64,000 bases of DNA. Origin: Sphingomonas phyllosphaerae FA2 (GTDB lineage: Bacteria; Pseudomonadota; Alphaproteobacteria; Sphingomonadales; Sphingomonadaceae). The DNA lies in the NCBI RefSeq assembly GCF_000427645.1, contig NZ_KE386571.1, positions 744,001 through 808,000 of the forward strand, written 5' to 3'. A program made the translations under genes and the position numbers. The notes under the pieces are model-generated. The model ran no database searches and was not told the DNA's origin. It saw only the letters and a list, made by a program, of their open reading frames with translations. Each line of letters begins with the position of its first letter. Position 1 is the first letter of the stretch. Positions 17,336 through 25,831 of this stretch are shown here, one piece after another.

Positions 17336-17704
17336 ATGGCCGAAGACGCGCCGACCCAGATCCTGGTGCAGTCCACCCTCAGCGACACGATGAAGGTCGA
17401 CACGCGTGATGGCGATCATCTCGGCACCGTGCAGGCGTTCATGGTGCATAAGTCGACGGGGCGCGCGACGCATGCGGTGCTCAGCCTCGGCGGCTTTCTG
17501 GGCATGGGGAAGAGCTATTATCCGCTGCCCTTCTCGCTGCTGCAATTCGATCCGGTGCGCGACCGCTATGTCGTGACGATCGACCGCCGCTTGCTGGAGG
17601 GCGGTCCAAGCTGGGCGAACAACGCCCCCGTCTTCGATCAGGCGTATGCCGATCGCGTCGCCAGTTACTATCAGGTGCAGGGCGAAAATCTCAACATCGC
17701 GTGA
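17336..17704 (+). CDS. PRC-barrel domain protein
   Basis: The 122-residue protein is a single PRC-barrel unit. The typical opening MKVDTRDGDHLGTVQAFMVHKSTGRATHAVLS is followed by the loop GGFLGMGKSYYPLPFSLLQFD and a C-terminal segment with the usual VVTIDRRLLEGGP. These small barrels are common in alphaproteobacteria, often in stress-induced loci, and their partners are mostly unknown. The ATG is preceded by AGGAGAATCCC. A 44-residue acidic protein follows 11 bases after the stop, so the two are likely an operon. Confidence 0.87.
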   Translation: MAEDAPTQILVQSTLSDTMKVDTRDGDHLGTVQAFMVHKSTGRATHAVLSLGGFLGMGKSYYPLPFSLLQFDPVRDRYVVTIDRRLLEGGPSWANNAPVFDQAYADRVASYYQVQGENLNIA

Positions 17705-17715
17705 GGAGCGCAGCC

Positions 17716-17850
17716 ATGAGCGAGCGGAAAGAAAATGACGTGCAGGAAGCGGTCGAGGAACTGCTGACCGATCCCGATGCGCCGGAAAAGGGCAACAGCA
17801 CCCCGCCGCCGCAGACGACCGACGCGGAGCCGTCGGGCGAGCGCCGCTAG
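17716..17850 (+). CDS. Small acidic hypothetical protein
   Basis: A 44-residue, very hydrophilic ORF (MSERKENDVQEAVEELLTDP, then a Pro/Thr-rich tail ending SGERR). It has a good ribosome site, GAGGAG, eight bases before the ATG. It is close behind the PRC-barrel gene and is probably co-transcribed with it. The sequence is too biased for a family call and is probably disordered. Confidence 0.68.
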   Translation: MSERKENDVQEAVEELLTDPDAPEKGNSTPPPQTTDAEPSGERR

Positions 17851-17855
17851 CTGTC

Positions 17856-17930
17856 CGTCGCCCCGGACTTGATCCGGGGCCCCGCTTCTCGGCGGACGAT
17901 GGCAAAAGAAGCGGGATCCCGGACTTGATC
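17856..17930. repeat. Intergenic inverted repeat, family D copy 1, left part (split by IS)
   Basis: The left part begins CGTCGCCCCGGACTTGATCC. The palindrome is interrupted by the IS element and resumes at 19084-19101 (GATCAAGTCCGGGATGAC). Joining the two sides restores CCCGGACTTGATCAAGTCCG, a perfect local palindrome. Intact relatives are at 49666-49746 and 63614-63697. Confidence 0.8.
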
Positions 17931-19083
17931 GAGACCTCTGCGAAAATGTGCTGACGTTTCGGCATGGATATGATTCGATGCTGTGGGAGGATCGGCGTCG
18001 ATGGAACAGCGGGGATTTGCGGAGGCGTTTTTGCCGGCGGGGTTTGGCCGGAATGCGCGGTTGGAGCGGATCGCGGCGCTGATCGACTGGGCGCCGGTGG
18101 AGGCGCTGGTGCGGCGGGTGCGGCCCGGGACGACGGGACGTCCGCCGTACCGGGCGCTGGCGATGGTGCGGGCGCTGCTGCTGCAGCAATGGTATGGCTT
18201 GTCGGACCCGGGGCTGGAGGAGGCGCTATCCGACCGGGTATCGTTCCGGCGGTTCTGCGGCCTGGCGCTGGAGGAGCCGACGCCGGATGAGACGACCTTG
18301 TGCCGCTTCCGGCTGGCGCTGGTCGAGGCGGGGCTGGGCGAGGCGCTGTTCGTCGAGGTACAGCGCCAACTCGACGCGGCAGGTTTCCTGGTCAAGTCCG
18401 GTACGTTGATCGACGCCACGCTGGTGGAGGCGGCGGTCCGTTGTCCGCCGCGCAGTGCCCGGCCGGCGGAAGGCGGGGAGAGCCGCTCGGCCAACGACCC
18501 CGATGCCAGCTGGACGCGCGTCGACCGGGGACGCCGGCTGTTCTTCGGCTATAAGGTGCATGTCGGTGTCGACCAGGGTTCGGGGTTGATCCGCAGCCGG
18601 CGGGTGACGCCGGCCAAGACCTATGAGAGCGAAGTGGCCGACGACCTCATCCTGGGCGACGAGCGCGCCGTCTATGCCGACAAGGCGTACGAGAAGCGCG
18701 CCCGGCGCGAGGCGCTCAAGGCGCGCGGCATCAAGGACCGCATCCAGCATCGCCGCGTGCGTGGGCAACCGACGCTTCCCCCTTGGCAGGCGGTGCGCAA
18801 CAAGCTGATCGGACGGATACGCGGCGCCGTCGAGCGGACCTTTTCCGAACTCAACCGCGGTTCCTACGGCCTGGTCAGAATGCGCTACCGCGGCCTCGAA
18901 CGATGCCGCCTCCAGGTCGACCTTGCCGCCATCGCCTATAATCTGCGGCGGGCTGCTGCTTGAACGACCCGTTCGAGGCTTCTCGGCAGAGGACATACAC
19001 CCACCTACCTGCACGCTTGACGGCTCCCCCCATCGGCCAGAAAAGCCTTACCCGCCTTCTCGGGCGCCTTTCGCAGAGGTCTC
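17931..19083 (+). mobile_element. IS5-family insertion sequence
   Basis: A 1153-bp element with 15-bp perfect terminal inverted repeats (GAGACCTCTGCGAAA at 17931-17945 and its complement at 19069-19083). It carries a single intact transposase gene. GATC flanks both ends, which fits a 4-bp target duplication. Because GATC is itself a palindrome it could also count as part of the repeats. The insertion point is the centre of a family D intergenic palindrome. All parts look intact, so the element may be active and the insertion recent. Confidence 0.9.
18001..18963 (+). CDS. IS5-family transposase
   Basis: The 320-residue DDE transposase has an N-terminal DUF772-type domain (residues about 40-115, RPPYRALAMVRALLLQQWYGLSD) and a catalytic domain. 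The three acidic residues are visible in LIDATLVEA, VYADKAYEK and AVERTFSELNR. The start is the ATG at 18001, with GGAGG about nine bases upstream. An in-frame GTG 18 bases earlier is less likely. It fills most of the element and has no frameshift. Confidence 0.93.
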   Translation: MEQRGFAEAFLPAGFGRNARLERIAALIDWAPVEALVRRVRPGTTGRPPYRALAMVRALLLQQWYGLSDPGLEEALSDRVSFRRFCGLALEEPTPDETTLCRFRLALVEAGLGEALFVEVQRQLDAAGFLVKSGTLIDATLVEAAVRCPPRSARPAEGGESRSANDPDASWTRVDRGRRLFFGYKVHVGVDQGSGLIRSRRVTPAKTYESEVADDLILGDERAVYADKAYEKRARREALKARGIKDRIQHRRVRGQPTLPPWQAVRNKLIGRIRGAVERTFSELNRGSYGLVRMRYRGLERCRLQVDLAAIAYNLRRAAA

Positions 19084-19101
19084 GATCAAGTCCGGGATGA
19101 C
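19084..19101. repeat. Family D copy 1, right part
   Basis: GATCAAGTCCGGGATGAC is the right end of the family D palindrome that was split by the IS element. It begins with the duplicated or palindromic GATC. Confidence 0.75.
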
Positions 19102-19108
19102 CTACGGA

Positions 19109-19855
19109 TCAGCGACCGCCCGCCGGCTCCGGCACGATGATCCACTCGTGGTTCTCGACGATCCACGCCGGCACCGCGTGGCCTTCCGCGTCACGCGACG
19201 GGTCGTAGCGGAAGCGGCGCTGGATCAGCCGGCAGGTGGTCGCGTCCAGCGTCGCATTCCCGCTGCTCTTCGTGACCTGACAGTCGCGTACATGGCCATC
19301 GCTCCACACCAGGAACTTGACCGCCACCGTTCCCTGAAACCCCGCATCGCCGATATCGCGCGGATAGTCGGCGTCGGTCAGCCGGCCGCGCTTCCAGATC
19401 GGCGGGCTTTCGTCGCCCGGCCCGCCGTCACCATCGCCCCAGCCGCCGCTGCCGGTCCCGTCGCCAACACCCCCCGCGCCGGTGCCCGGCCCGACCTTGC
19501 TGGTCGCGCCTTGCGTCGCCTCGTTGCCGGCGAACGGCTTGAGCGCGACCGTGATCGGCGGCGGCGGAAGCGGCACGACGACGATCGGTACCGGCGCGGC
19601 CACCTGCGTCGCCTGCGAGCGGATGTTCGGCGGTGCGGCGCGGCCGGAGGGGCGGGATGTGTGCGTGCGTCTGGGCACGACCTTTGCGGGCGGAGGGGTC
19701 GGGGGCGCGACGCGGAACACCGCCAGCCCATTCTCGATCTGCCGCGCAAGCGGTGCGCCCGCGAGCCCGACGAACAGTGCCCAGCCGAGCGCCGCACTCA
19801 CCGCCGTGGCGGCGATGGCGGAGCCGATCCGCTCGCGTGGAGGCTGCGCGTACAT
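19109..19855 (-). CDS. Energy transducer TonB
   Basis: The 248-residue TonB-family protein passes proton-motive energy from ExbBD to outer-membrane receptors. It has one N-terminal membrane segment (residues about 11-34), a periplasmic Pro-rich and then Gly-rich linker, and a C-terminal TonB domain. That domain has YPRDIGDAGFQGTVAVKFLVWSDGHVRDCQVTKSSG and a terminal beta region. Two cysteines (DCQV and TTC) in the domain resemble the pair seen in several TonB homologues. exbB and exbD are not adjacent. Two TonB receptors are in the window as possible clients. Confidence 0.9.
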   Translation of the reverse strand: MYAQPPRERIGSAIAATAVSAALGWALFVGLAGAPLARQIENGLAVFRVAPPTPPPAKVVPRRTHTSRPSGRAAPPNIRSQATQVAAPVPIVVVPLPPPPITVALKPFAGNEATQGATSKVGPGTGAGGVGDGTGSGGWGDGDGGPGDESPPIWKRGRLTDADYPRDIGDAGFQGTVAVKFLVWSDGHVRDCQVTKSSGNATLDATTCRLIQRRFRYDPSRDAEGHAVPAWIVENHEWIIVPEPAGGR

Positions 19856-19935
19856 GGAGGAAGATATAGGGGCGGGTGGCTGAACCGGGAGTGATTGGGA
19901 TTACTCTCCCTTTCACCGTCGCCTATCCTTGTATC

Positions 19936-20051
19936 GCCACCCCGGCGAAGGCCGGAGTCCAGCTACGAAACGTCGCCGCATTTCAGCGAACCGCCGTTGC
20001 GCTTCTTCTTGAGACGCTCCGCAACTGGACCCCGGCCTTCGCCGCGGTGAC
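19936..20051. repeat. Intergenic inverted repeat, diverged family A
   Basis: Ends read GCCACCCCGGCGAAGGCCGG and its near complement CCGGCCTTCGCCGCGGTGAC. Inner arms GAGTCCAG and CTGGACCC also pair. It is longer than other family A copies (about 116 bp). It lies between the divergently placed tonB start and the uvrB stop. Confidence 0.75.
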
Positions 20052-20072
20052 GGGAAGTGGAGGGTGCCGCCC

Positions 20073-22256
20073 CTATCGTTTCCCGAACTTCCGCTGCGTC
20101 TTGCCGAAGCGCGTCTTGCGCGTCCCCGGCTTGCCCTCGTTGCTCCGCCCCATCAGTGGCAGCTTCTGCTGTTCGACCGGCAGCCCCAGCTCCTCCTGCT
20201 CCAGCGCGCGGATCTCGTCGCGCAGGCGACCGGCCTCCTCGAACTCGAGATCGGATGCGGCCTTGCGCATCTTTTTCTCCAGCTCTTCGATATAGGCGCG
20301 GAGGTTGTGGCCGACCATGTGCGGCCGGTCCTCGTCAATCTCGACCGTCACCTGATCCTTCGACGCGACATGCGCGATGATGTCGCCGATGCTACGGCGG
20401 ATCGTCGTCGGGGTGATGCCGTGTTCGCGGTTATATGCTTCCTGCTTTTCGCGGCGGCGCGCGGTTTCGTTCATCGCGCGCTCCATGCTGCCGGTGATGC
20501 GGTCGGCATAAAGGATCACGCGTCCGTCGACGTTGCGCGCGGCGCGCCCGATCGTCTGGATCAGCGAGGTCTCGGAGCGCAGGAACCCTTCCTTGTCCGC
20601 GTCGAGGATCGCGACCAGCCCGCATTCGGGAATGTCGAGCCCCTCGCGCAGCAGGTTGATCCCGATCAGCACGTCGTACACCCCCAGCCGCAGATCGCGG
20701 ATCAGCTCGATACGCTCCAGCGTCTCGACATCGGAGTGCATGTAGCGGACCTTGATCCCCGCCTCGTGCATGTACTCGGTCAGGTCCTCGGCCATCCGCT
20801 TGGTCAGCGTGGTGACGAGCGTGCGATAGCCGAGCGCGGTGGTCTTGCCGCATTCGACGATCAGGTCCTGCACCTGTTCCTCGACCGGCTTGATTTCGAC
20901 GGGCGGGTCGATCAGCCCGGTGGGGCGGATCACCTGTTCGGCGAACACGCCGCCGGCCTGTTCCATCTCCCACGTTCCGGGCGTCGCCGAGACGCAGACG
21001 GTCTGCGGGCGCATCGCGTCCCATTCGTTGAAGCGCAGCGGACGGTTGTCGATCGCAGAGGGCAGGCGGAAGCCATATTCGGCGAGTGTGATCTTGCGAC
21101 GATGGTCGCCGCGCGACATGCCGTTGATCTGGCCGATCGTCTGGTGGCTCTCGTCGACGAACAGCAACGCATTCTCGGGCAGATATTCGAACAGCGTCGG
21201 CGGCGGCTCGCCGGGCAGGCGTCCGGTCAGGAAGCGGCTGTAATTCTCGATGCCGTTGCAGCTGCCGGTCGCGGCGATCATTTCAAGATCGAAATTGGTG
21301 CGCTGCTCCAGCCGCTGGCGCTCCAGCAGCTTGCCCTCGATCTCCAGCTCCTTGAGCCGTTCCGACAGCTCGTGTCTGATCGCCTCGCTCGCCTGCTTCA
21401 TCGTCGGCCCGGGCGTGACATAGTGCGAGTTGGCGTAGATGCGGATCGAATTGAGGCTCGCCGACTTCTTGCCGGTCAGCGGATCGAACTCGACGATCTC
21501 CTCGATCTCGTCGCCGAAGAACGAGACGCGCCACGCACTATCCTCATAGTGTGACGGGAAGATTTCGAGATTGTCGCCCTTCACGCGGAAATTGCCGCGC
21601 TGGAACGCCGCGTCGTTGCGCTTGTATTGCAGCGCGACCAGCTTGCGGACGATCTCGCGCTGGTCGACCGCCTGACCCTTTTTCAGATCGAAGATCATCG
21701 CGGAATAGGTTTCGACCGAGCCGATCCCGTACAGGCAAGAGACCGAGGCGACGATGATCACGTCGTCGCGTTCGAGCAGCGAGCGAGTCGCGGAGTGGCG
21801 CATCCGGTCGATCGACTCGTTGATGCTCGACTCCTTCTCGATGTACGTGTCGGAGCGCGGAACGTATGCCTCTGGCTGATAATAATCGTAGTAACTGACG
21901 AAATATTCGACGGCATTGTCGGGGAAGAACGACTTGAACTCGCCGTACAATTGCGCGGCGAGGATCTTGTTGGGCGCGAGGATCAGCGCCGGGCGCTGCA
22001 TTTCCTCGATCACCTTGGCCATCGTGAAGGTCTTGCCCGAGCCGGTGACGCCGAGCAGCACCTGATCCTTTTCGCCCGCGCGCGCGGTATCGACCAGCTC
22101 GCGGATCGCAGTCGGCTGGTCGCCCGACGGTTCATATTCGCTGACCAGCTTGAAGGTCTTGCCGCCCTCTACCTTTTGCGGGCGGGCGGGGCGGTGTGGG
22201 ACGAACGCCCCGTCAGTATCGGGTTCGGCAAGGTTGGTACGGATCTGAATCGCCAT
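20073..22256 (-). CDS. uvrB: UvrABC excinuclease subunit B
   Basis: UvrB verifies DNA damage and positions the UvrC incision in nucleotide excision repair. The 727-residue protein has Walker A GVTGSGKT at residues 69-76 and the damage-probing beta-hairpin region [12 protein letters not shown]. Helicase motifs include [10 protein letters not shown] and [11 protein letters not shown]-terminal UVR helix ([17 protein letters not shown]) binds UvrC. It is longer than the 673-residue E. coli protein because of an N-terminal lead of about 30 residues and a basic C-terminal tail ([16 protein letters not shown]). Confidence 0.97.
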   Translation of the reverse strand: MAIQIRTNLAEPDTDGAFVPHRPARPQKVEGGKTFKLVSEYEPSGDQPTAIRELVDTARAGEKDQVLLGVTGSGKTFTMAKVIEEMQRPALILAPNKILAAQLYGEFKSFFPDNAVEYFVSYYDYYQPEAYVPRSDTYIEKESSINESIDRMRHSATRSLLERDDVIIVASVSCLYGIGSVETYSAMIFDLKKGQAVDQREIVRKLVALQYKRNDAAFQRGNFRVKGDNLEIFPSHYEDSAWRVSFFGDEIEEIVEFDPLTGKKSASLNSIRIYANSHYVTPGPTMKQASEAIRHELSERLKELEIEGKLLERQRLEQRTNFDLEMIAATGSCNGIENYSRFLTGRLPGEPPPTLFEYLPENALLFVDESHQTIGQINGMSRGDHRRKITLAEYGFRLPSAIDNRPLRFNEWDAMRPQTVCVSATPGTWEMEQAGGVFAEQVIRPTGLIDPPVEIKPVEEQVQDLIVECGKTTALGYRTLVTTLTKRMAEDLTEYMHEAGIKVRYMHSDVETLERIELIRDLRLGVYDVLIGINLLREGLDIPECGLVAILDADKEGFLRSETSLIQTIGRAARNVDGRVILYADRITGSMERAMNETARRREKQEAYNREHGITPTTIRRSIGDIIAHVASKDQVTVEIDEDRPHMVGHNLRAYIEELEKKMRKAASDLEFEEAGRLRDEIRALEQEELGLPVEQQKLPLMGRSNEGKPGTRKTRFGKTQRKFGKR

Positions 22257-22325
22257 GTGCGCAATATGGGCGCGTGCCCGGCGCAGTGAAAGGGCGCGTT
22301 GACGATGTGTTCCGCCCGCTCAGCG

Positions 22326-22793
22326 CTAAAGCTGCCGCCGCACCCGGACGATCGCCGCATCCAGCGCGGAGAGAAAACGCGAGCGGTCTTCCTTGCTGAA
22401 CGGGGCCGGTCCGCCGATCCGGTCGCCGCCGGCCCGCAGGTCGCTCATGATCGCGCGCACCGCCACCGCATTGCCAATCGAGGCGGTCGTGAACGGGCGG
22501 CCGGTCGGCGCGATCACCGCGCCCGCGCCGACCTTCAGGCAACGATCCGCGAGCAGGATGTCGGCGGTGACCACCAGCGCTGCTGCCTCGGCCTGCGCCG
22601 CGATCCAGTCGTCGGCGGCATCGAACCCATCGTCGACCACCACGCGCGACAGCAGCGGATGCGCAGGGACGCGCAGGTGTGCGTTGCTGACGATCACCAC
22701 CGGCACCTCAGTGCGATAGGCGACCCGGTAGATCTCCTCCTTAACGGGACAGGCGTCGGCGTCGACGAGGATGCGCAGCGACAGCGTCATCAT
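22326..22793 (-). CDS. YaiI/YqxD (DUF188) family protein
   Basis: A 155-residue protein of the conserved UPF0178 family. The signature opening LRILVDADACPVKEEIYRVA is followed by VVIVSNAHLRVP, the DDWIA segment and VTADILLADRCL. The fold is thought to be PIN-like, and the biochemical role is not established. The frame is open upstream to 22916, but family length and the position of the first strand favour one of two adjacent ATG codons at 22793 or 22790. It is divergent from the DSF synthase gene. Confidence 0.88.
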   Translation of the reverse strand: MMTLSLRILVDADACPVKEEIYRVAYRTEVPVVIVSNAHLRVPAHPLLSRVVVDDGFDAADDWIAAQAEAAALVVTADILLADRCLKVGAGAVIAPTGRPFTTASIGNAVAVRAIMSDLRAGGDRIGGPAPFSKEDRSRFLSALDAAIVRVRRQL

Positions 22794-22908
22794 TGCGCCA
22801 TGCCATGCCTGGGCTGCGGCCACCAGCGGCGCTTCGTCACCGACAGCAAACAGCTGGTGAGTTATCCTTAACCGACAGCAAGCCGCTGTCAGGAAAGAGG
22901 AAGTCGCA

Positions 22909-23787
22909 ATGACCATCCATCAAGCCACGATTGCCGCGGCGGCATCTGACGCGCGCGCCCTGTTTGCCTTCGACCAGCTGGAGGCGGTGTTCGACCCGAC
23001 GCTGGATACGTTGTGGACCTATATGCGCCCGCGCGTGCGCCCCAGCTTCAACCCCGCGTTGCTCCACGACTTCATGCAGTGGCAGGAAGATATCGAGATC
23101 GCGCACGGCAGCGGCGCGATGCCGATCCGCTATCTGGTGCTCGGCTCGCGCTTTCCGGGCGTGTTTTCGCTCGGCGGCGATCTCGACCTGTTCGCGCAAC
23201 TGATCCGGGCGCGCGACCGCACGGCGCTGGTCCGCTATGGCAAGGCGTGCGTGCGGATCCTCCACCGCAACATGCTCGGGCTGGAGCGGTCGATCGTCAC
23301 GATCGGGCTGGTCGAGGGCGACGCGCTGGGCGGCGGCTTCGAGGCGCTGATGTCGTTCAACGTCGTCGTGGCGGAGCGTGGCGCGGGGTTCGGCCTGCCC
23401 GAAACGCTGTTCGGGCTGTTCCCCGGCATGGGCGCGCATTGCTTCCTGTCGCGTCGGCTGGGAGCGGCGCGCGCCGAGCAGATGATCCTGAGCGGGCGCA
23501 CCTACCGGGCCGAGGAATTGTACGAAATGGGGCTCGTCCATGCGCTGGCCGAGCCGGGCACCGGGCGAAAGGTGGTGGAGGATTACATCCGCGCCAATCG
23601 CCGTCGCCACAGCGCCCATGCCGCAATCTACGAGGCATCGCGCGCGGTGAACCCGCTGACGCTCGGCGAACTGGAGGCGGTGGTCGAGCTATGGGCCGAT
23701 GCGGCGCTGCGGCTGGGTGAGGGAGACCTGAAGCTGATGCGCCGGCTGGTGAGCGCGCAGGAGCGACTGCTGGAAAAGGCGCGGTGA
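22909..23787 (+). CDS. rpfF: DSF synthase, RpfF-like crotonase
   Basis: RpfF makes cis-2-unsaturated fatty acid signals (diffusible signal factor) from acyl-ACP by combined thioesterase and dehydratase action. The 292-residue protein aligns along its length with Xanthomonas RpfF: FSLGGDLDLFAQLIR, EGDALGGGFEAL and GLPETLFGLFPGMGAH are near-identical blocks. The two catalytic glutamates of Xanthomonas RpfF (Glu141 and Glu161) correspond to Glu145 and Glu165 here, with the same 20-residue spacing. The rpfC/rpfG sensor genes are not next to it. A GGDEF-EAL gene converges on it with 17 bases between stops. The ribosome site is AGAGGAAG. Confidence 0.9.
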   Translation: MTIHQATIAAAASDARALFAFDQLEAVFDPTLDTLWTYMRPRVRPSFNPALLHDFMQWQEDIEIAHGSGAMPIRYLVLGSRFPGVFSLGGDLDLFAQLIRARDRTALVRYGKACVRILHRNMLGLERSIVTIGLVEGDALGGGFEALMSFNVVVAERGAGFGLPETLFGLFPGMGAHCFLSRRLGAARAEQMILSGRTYRAEELYEMGLVHALAEPGTGRKVVEDYIRANRRRHSAHAAIYEASRAVNPLTLGELEAVVELWADAALRLGEGDLKLMRRLVSAQERLLEKAR

Positions 23788-23804
23788 TCGCGACCGGCTG
23801 AACG

Positions 23805-25748
23805 TCAGCCGATCGCCTCGCCCCCGGTGCCGGTCAGCATGGCGGAGACCATCGCGGCCGGCATCGGGCGTCCGAGCAGATAGCCTTGCACCGCGTCGCA
23901 GCGCGTGCGGCGCAGCTGATCGAGTTGCGCTTGCGTCTCGACCCCTTCGGCGATCGTCCGCATCCCCAGTTGGGCGCCCAGATCGACGATCGTCTGAACG
24001 ATCGCGATCGATGCCGGGCTGCGTTCCAGATCGGTGACGAACGACCGGTCGATCTTGAGCGTCTGGAACGGGAAGCGGGTGAGATAGCTGAGCGAGGAAT
24101 AGCCGGTACCGAAATCGTCAAGCGTGGTGCGGACCCGCAGCCGGTTGAGCGCCTCCAGCGCGGCGAGCGATGCCTCGACATCCTCGAGCAGCACCGTTTC
24201 CGTCACCTCGAGGTTGAGCCGTTCGGGTGGCAGTCCGCTGGTGTTCAGCGCATCGAGCACCACCGTCGGCAGGCGCGTCGCGCGCAACTGGATCGGCGAC
24301 AGGTTCACCGCGATCGAAATATCGGCAGGCCAGCCACGCGCGACGTCGCACGCCTGGTAGAGCACCCAATGACCGATAGTATCGATCAACCCGTTGTCCT
24401 CGGCGATCGGGATGAATTCGGCGGGGGAGACGACGCCGTGGTGGCGGTTGGTCCAGCGTAGCAGCACTTCGCACGACAGGACCCGCGTTGCGGCCAGGTC
24501 GAAGATCGGCTGAAACAACAGGTGGAACTCGCCGCGTTCCAGTGCGCCGTGCAGTTCGTAATCGAGCTGTCGGCGACGCTCGATCTTCTCGTCCATGACG
24601 GGCTCGTAGAAATACAGCTGCCCGCGCCCGCTTTCCTTCGCGCGGTACAGCGCGAGGTCGGCGTTCTTCAGCAACGTGTCGGCTTCGCGGCCGTTCTCCG
24701 GCCCGATCGCGACGCCGATCGACACGCTGGTGCGCAGGCTGTGCCCGTCATGCGCCACCGGGCGGCGGACGAGCGCGAGGATCGCCGCGCCGATCGTCGC
24801 GGCCTCCTGTCGGTCGCCCACCGGGCAGAGGATCGCGAACTCGTCACCGCCGAGCCGCGCGACGACGCTGTCCCGGTCGAAATGCGCGCGCAGCCGCCCG
24901 GCAACCGCCGCCAGCAACGCATTGCCGGCCAGATGCCCGAACGTGTCATTGATTTCCTTGAAGCGGTCGAGATCGAGCCAGTAGAGCGCCAGCTTGCCGC
25001 CGCGATCGGGGAGCGTCCGCAGGCACTCCTCGAATTGTTCGCGGAAGGCGGTGCGATTCGCGATACCGGTCAGGTCGTCGCGGCGCGCCTGTGCGGCATT
25101 CTCATGGCTGACGATCGTCGCCTTCAGCAATGCGGCATAGGTTTGCAGCGTGATGTCCATCATCGCCACGACGAACAGCACGATGACCACCGACAGCACC
25201 AGCTTGAGCGGCTCAAACCCGACCAGCAACCCCGCGGACAGCGGCAACGAGGCGAGGCAAAGCTGCGCGAGCGCGATCCGCGGCCGTCCGGCGTTGCGCC
25301 CCGCGATCCCCGCGGCATAGCCGATGGCGGTGGTGACGGCGAGCAACTGCACCACGCCGTCGTCGCTACGCGTCAAGGTCAGGAACCCGAACAGTCCGAG
25401 CATTCCCGAATAGGCCAGTGCACCGACGCGGTAGCCGATCTCGTGTCGCACCGTCGTGGCATTGGGATCGGGGCCGGCGGCAAGTGGACGCATCACGTCT
25501 ACGATACGCAGCGCGCCGATCAGCCCGATCGTCGCCGCGCCCGCGGCCAGCCACCCGTCGCGCGTCGCCCAGGCGACCACCGCGGCGATCAACGTGCTGG
25601 TCACTGCGCCGATCACCAGCGACTGCGTGGAAGCATACAATGACTCGACCAGCGCCGCACGCACCTGCGGCGTGATGCGATGATCGGAATGCCGTAGCTC
25701 CCGCAGCCGTGCGATCAGGCGCGCCATGACATATCCATGCGCCGGCAA
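23805..25748 (-). CDS. Membrane GGDEF-EAL c-di-GMP enzyme
   Basis: The 647-residue protein has six or so N-terminal membrane segments (residues 40-205), a GGDEF domain (RLGGDEF, residues 298-304) and an EAL domain. The GGDEF signature is intact, so diguanylate cyclase activity is possible. The RxxD inhibitory site normally five residues before it is absent. The EAL signature reads CEVLLRW (EVL, residues 427-429), a variant that can still be active. DDFGTGYSSLSYL and the later catalytic Lys region LKIDRSFV are conserved. An alternative start at Met8 exists. It converges on the DSF synthase gene. Confidence 0.92.
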   Translation of the reverse strand: MPAHGYVMARLIARLRELRHSDHRITPQVRAALVESLYASTQSLVIGAVTSTLIAAVVAWATRDGWLAAGAATIGLIGALRIVDVMRPLAAGPDPNATTVRHEIGYRVGALAYSGMLGLFGFLTLTRSDDGVVQLLAVTTAIGYAAGIAGRNAGRPRIALAQLCLASLPLSAGLLVGFEPLKLVLSVVIVLFVVAMMDITLQTYAALLKATIVSHENAAQARRDDLTGIANRTAFREQFEECLRTLPDRGGKLALYWLDLDRFKEINDTFGHLAGNALLAAVAGRLRAHFDRDSVVARLGGDEFAILCPVGDRQEAATIGAAILALVRRPVAHDGHSLRTSVSIGVAIGPENGREADTLLKNADLALYRAKESGRGQLYFYEPVMDEKIERRRQLDYELHGALERGEFHLLFQPIFDLAATRVLSCEVLLRWTNRHHGVVSPAEFIPIAEDNGLIDTIGHWVLYQACDVARGWPADISIAVNLSPIQLRATRLPTVVLDALNTSGLPPERLNLEVTETVLLEDVEASLAALEALNRLRVRTTLDDFGTGYSSLSYLTRFPFQTLKIDRSFVTDLERSPASIAIVQTIVDLGAQLGMRTIAEGVETQAQLDQLRRTRCDAVQGYLLGRPMPAAMVSAMLTGTGGEAIG

Positions 25749-25831
25749 TTATCTAATTTCGGTCAATATGTCACAAGACAGGTAAGGGGCGACCCGCTTT
25801 TTTCCTTACGGTTTCGGTCGCTTTCCAACGC

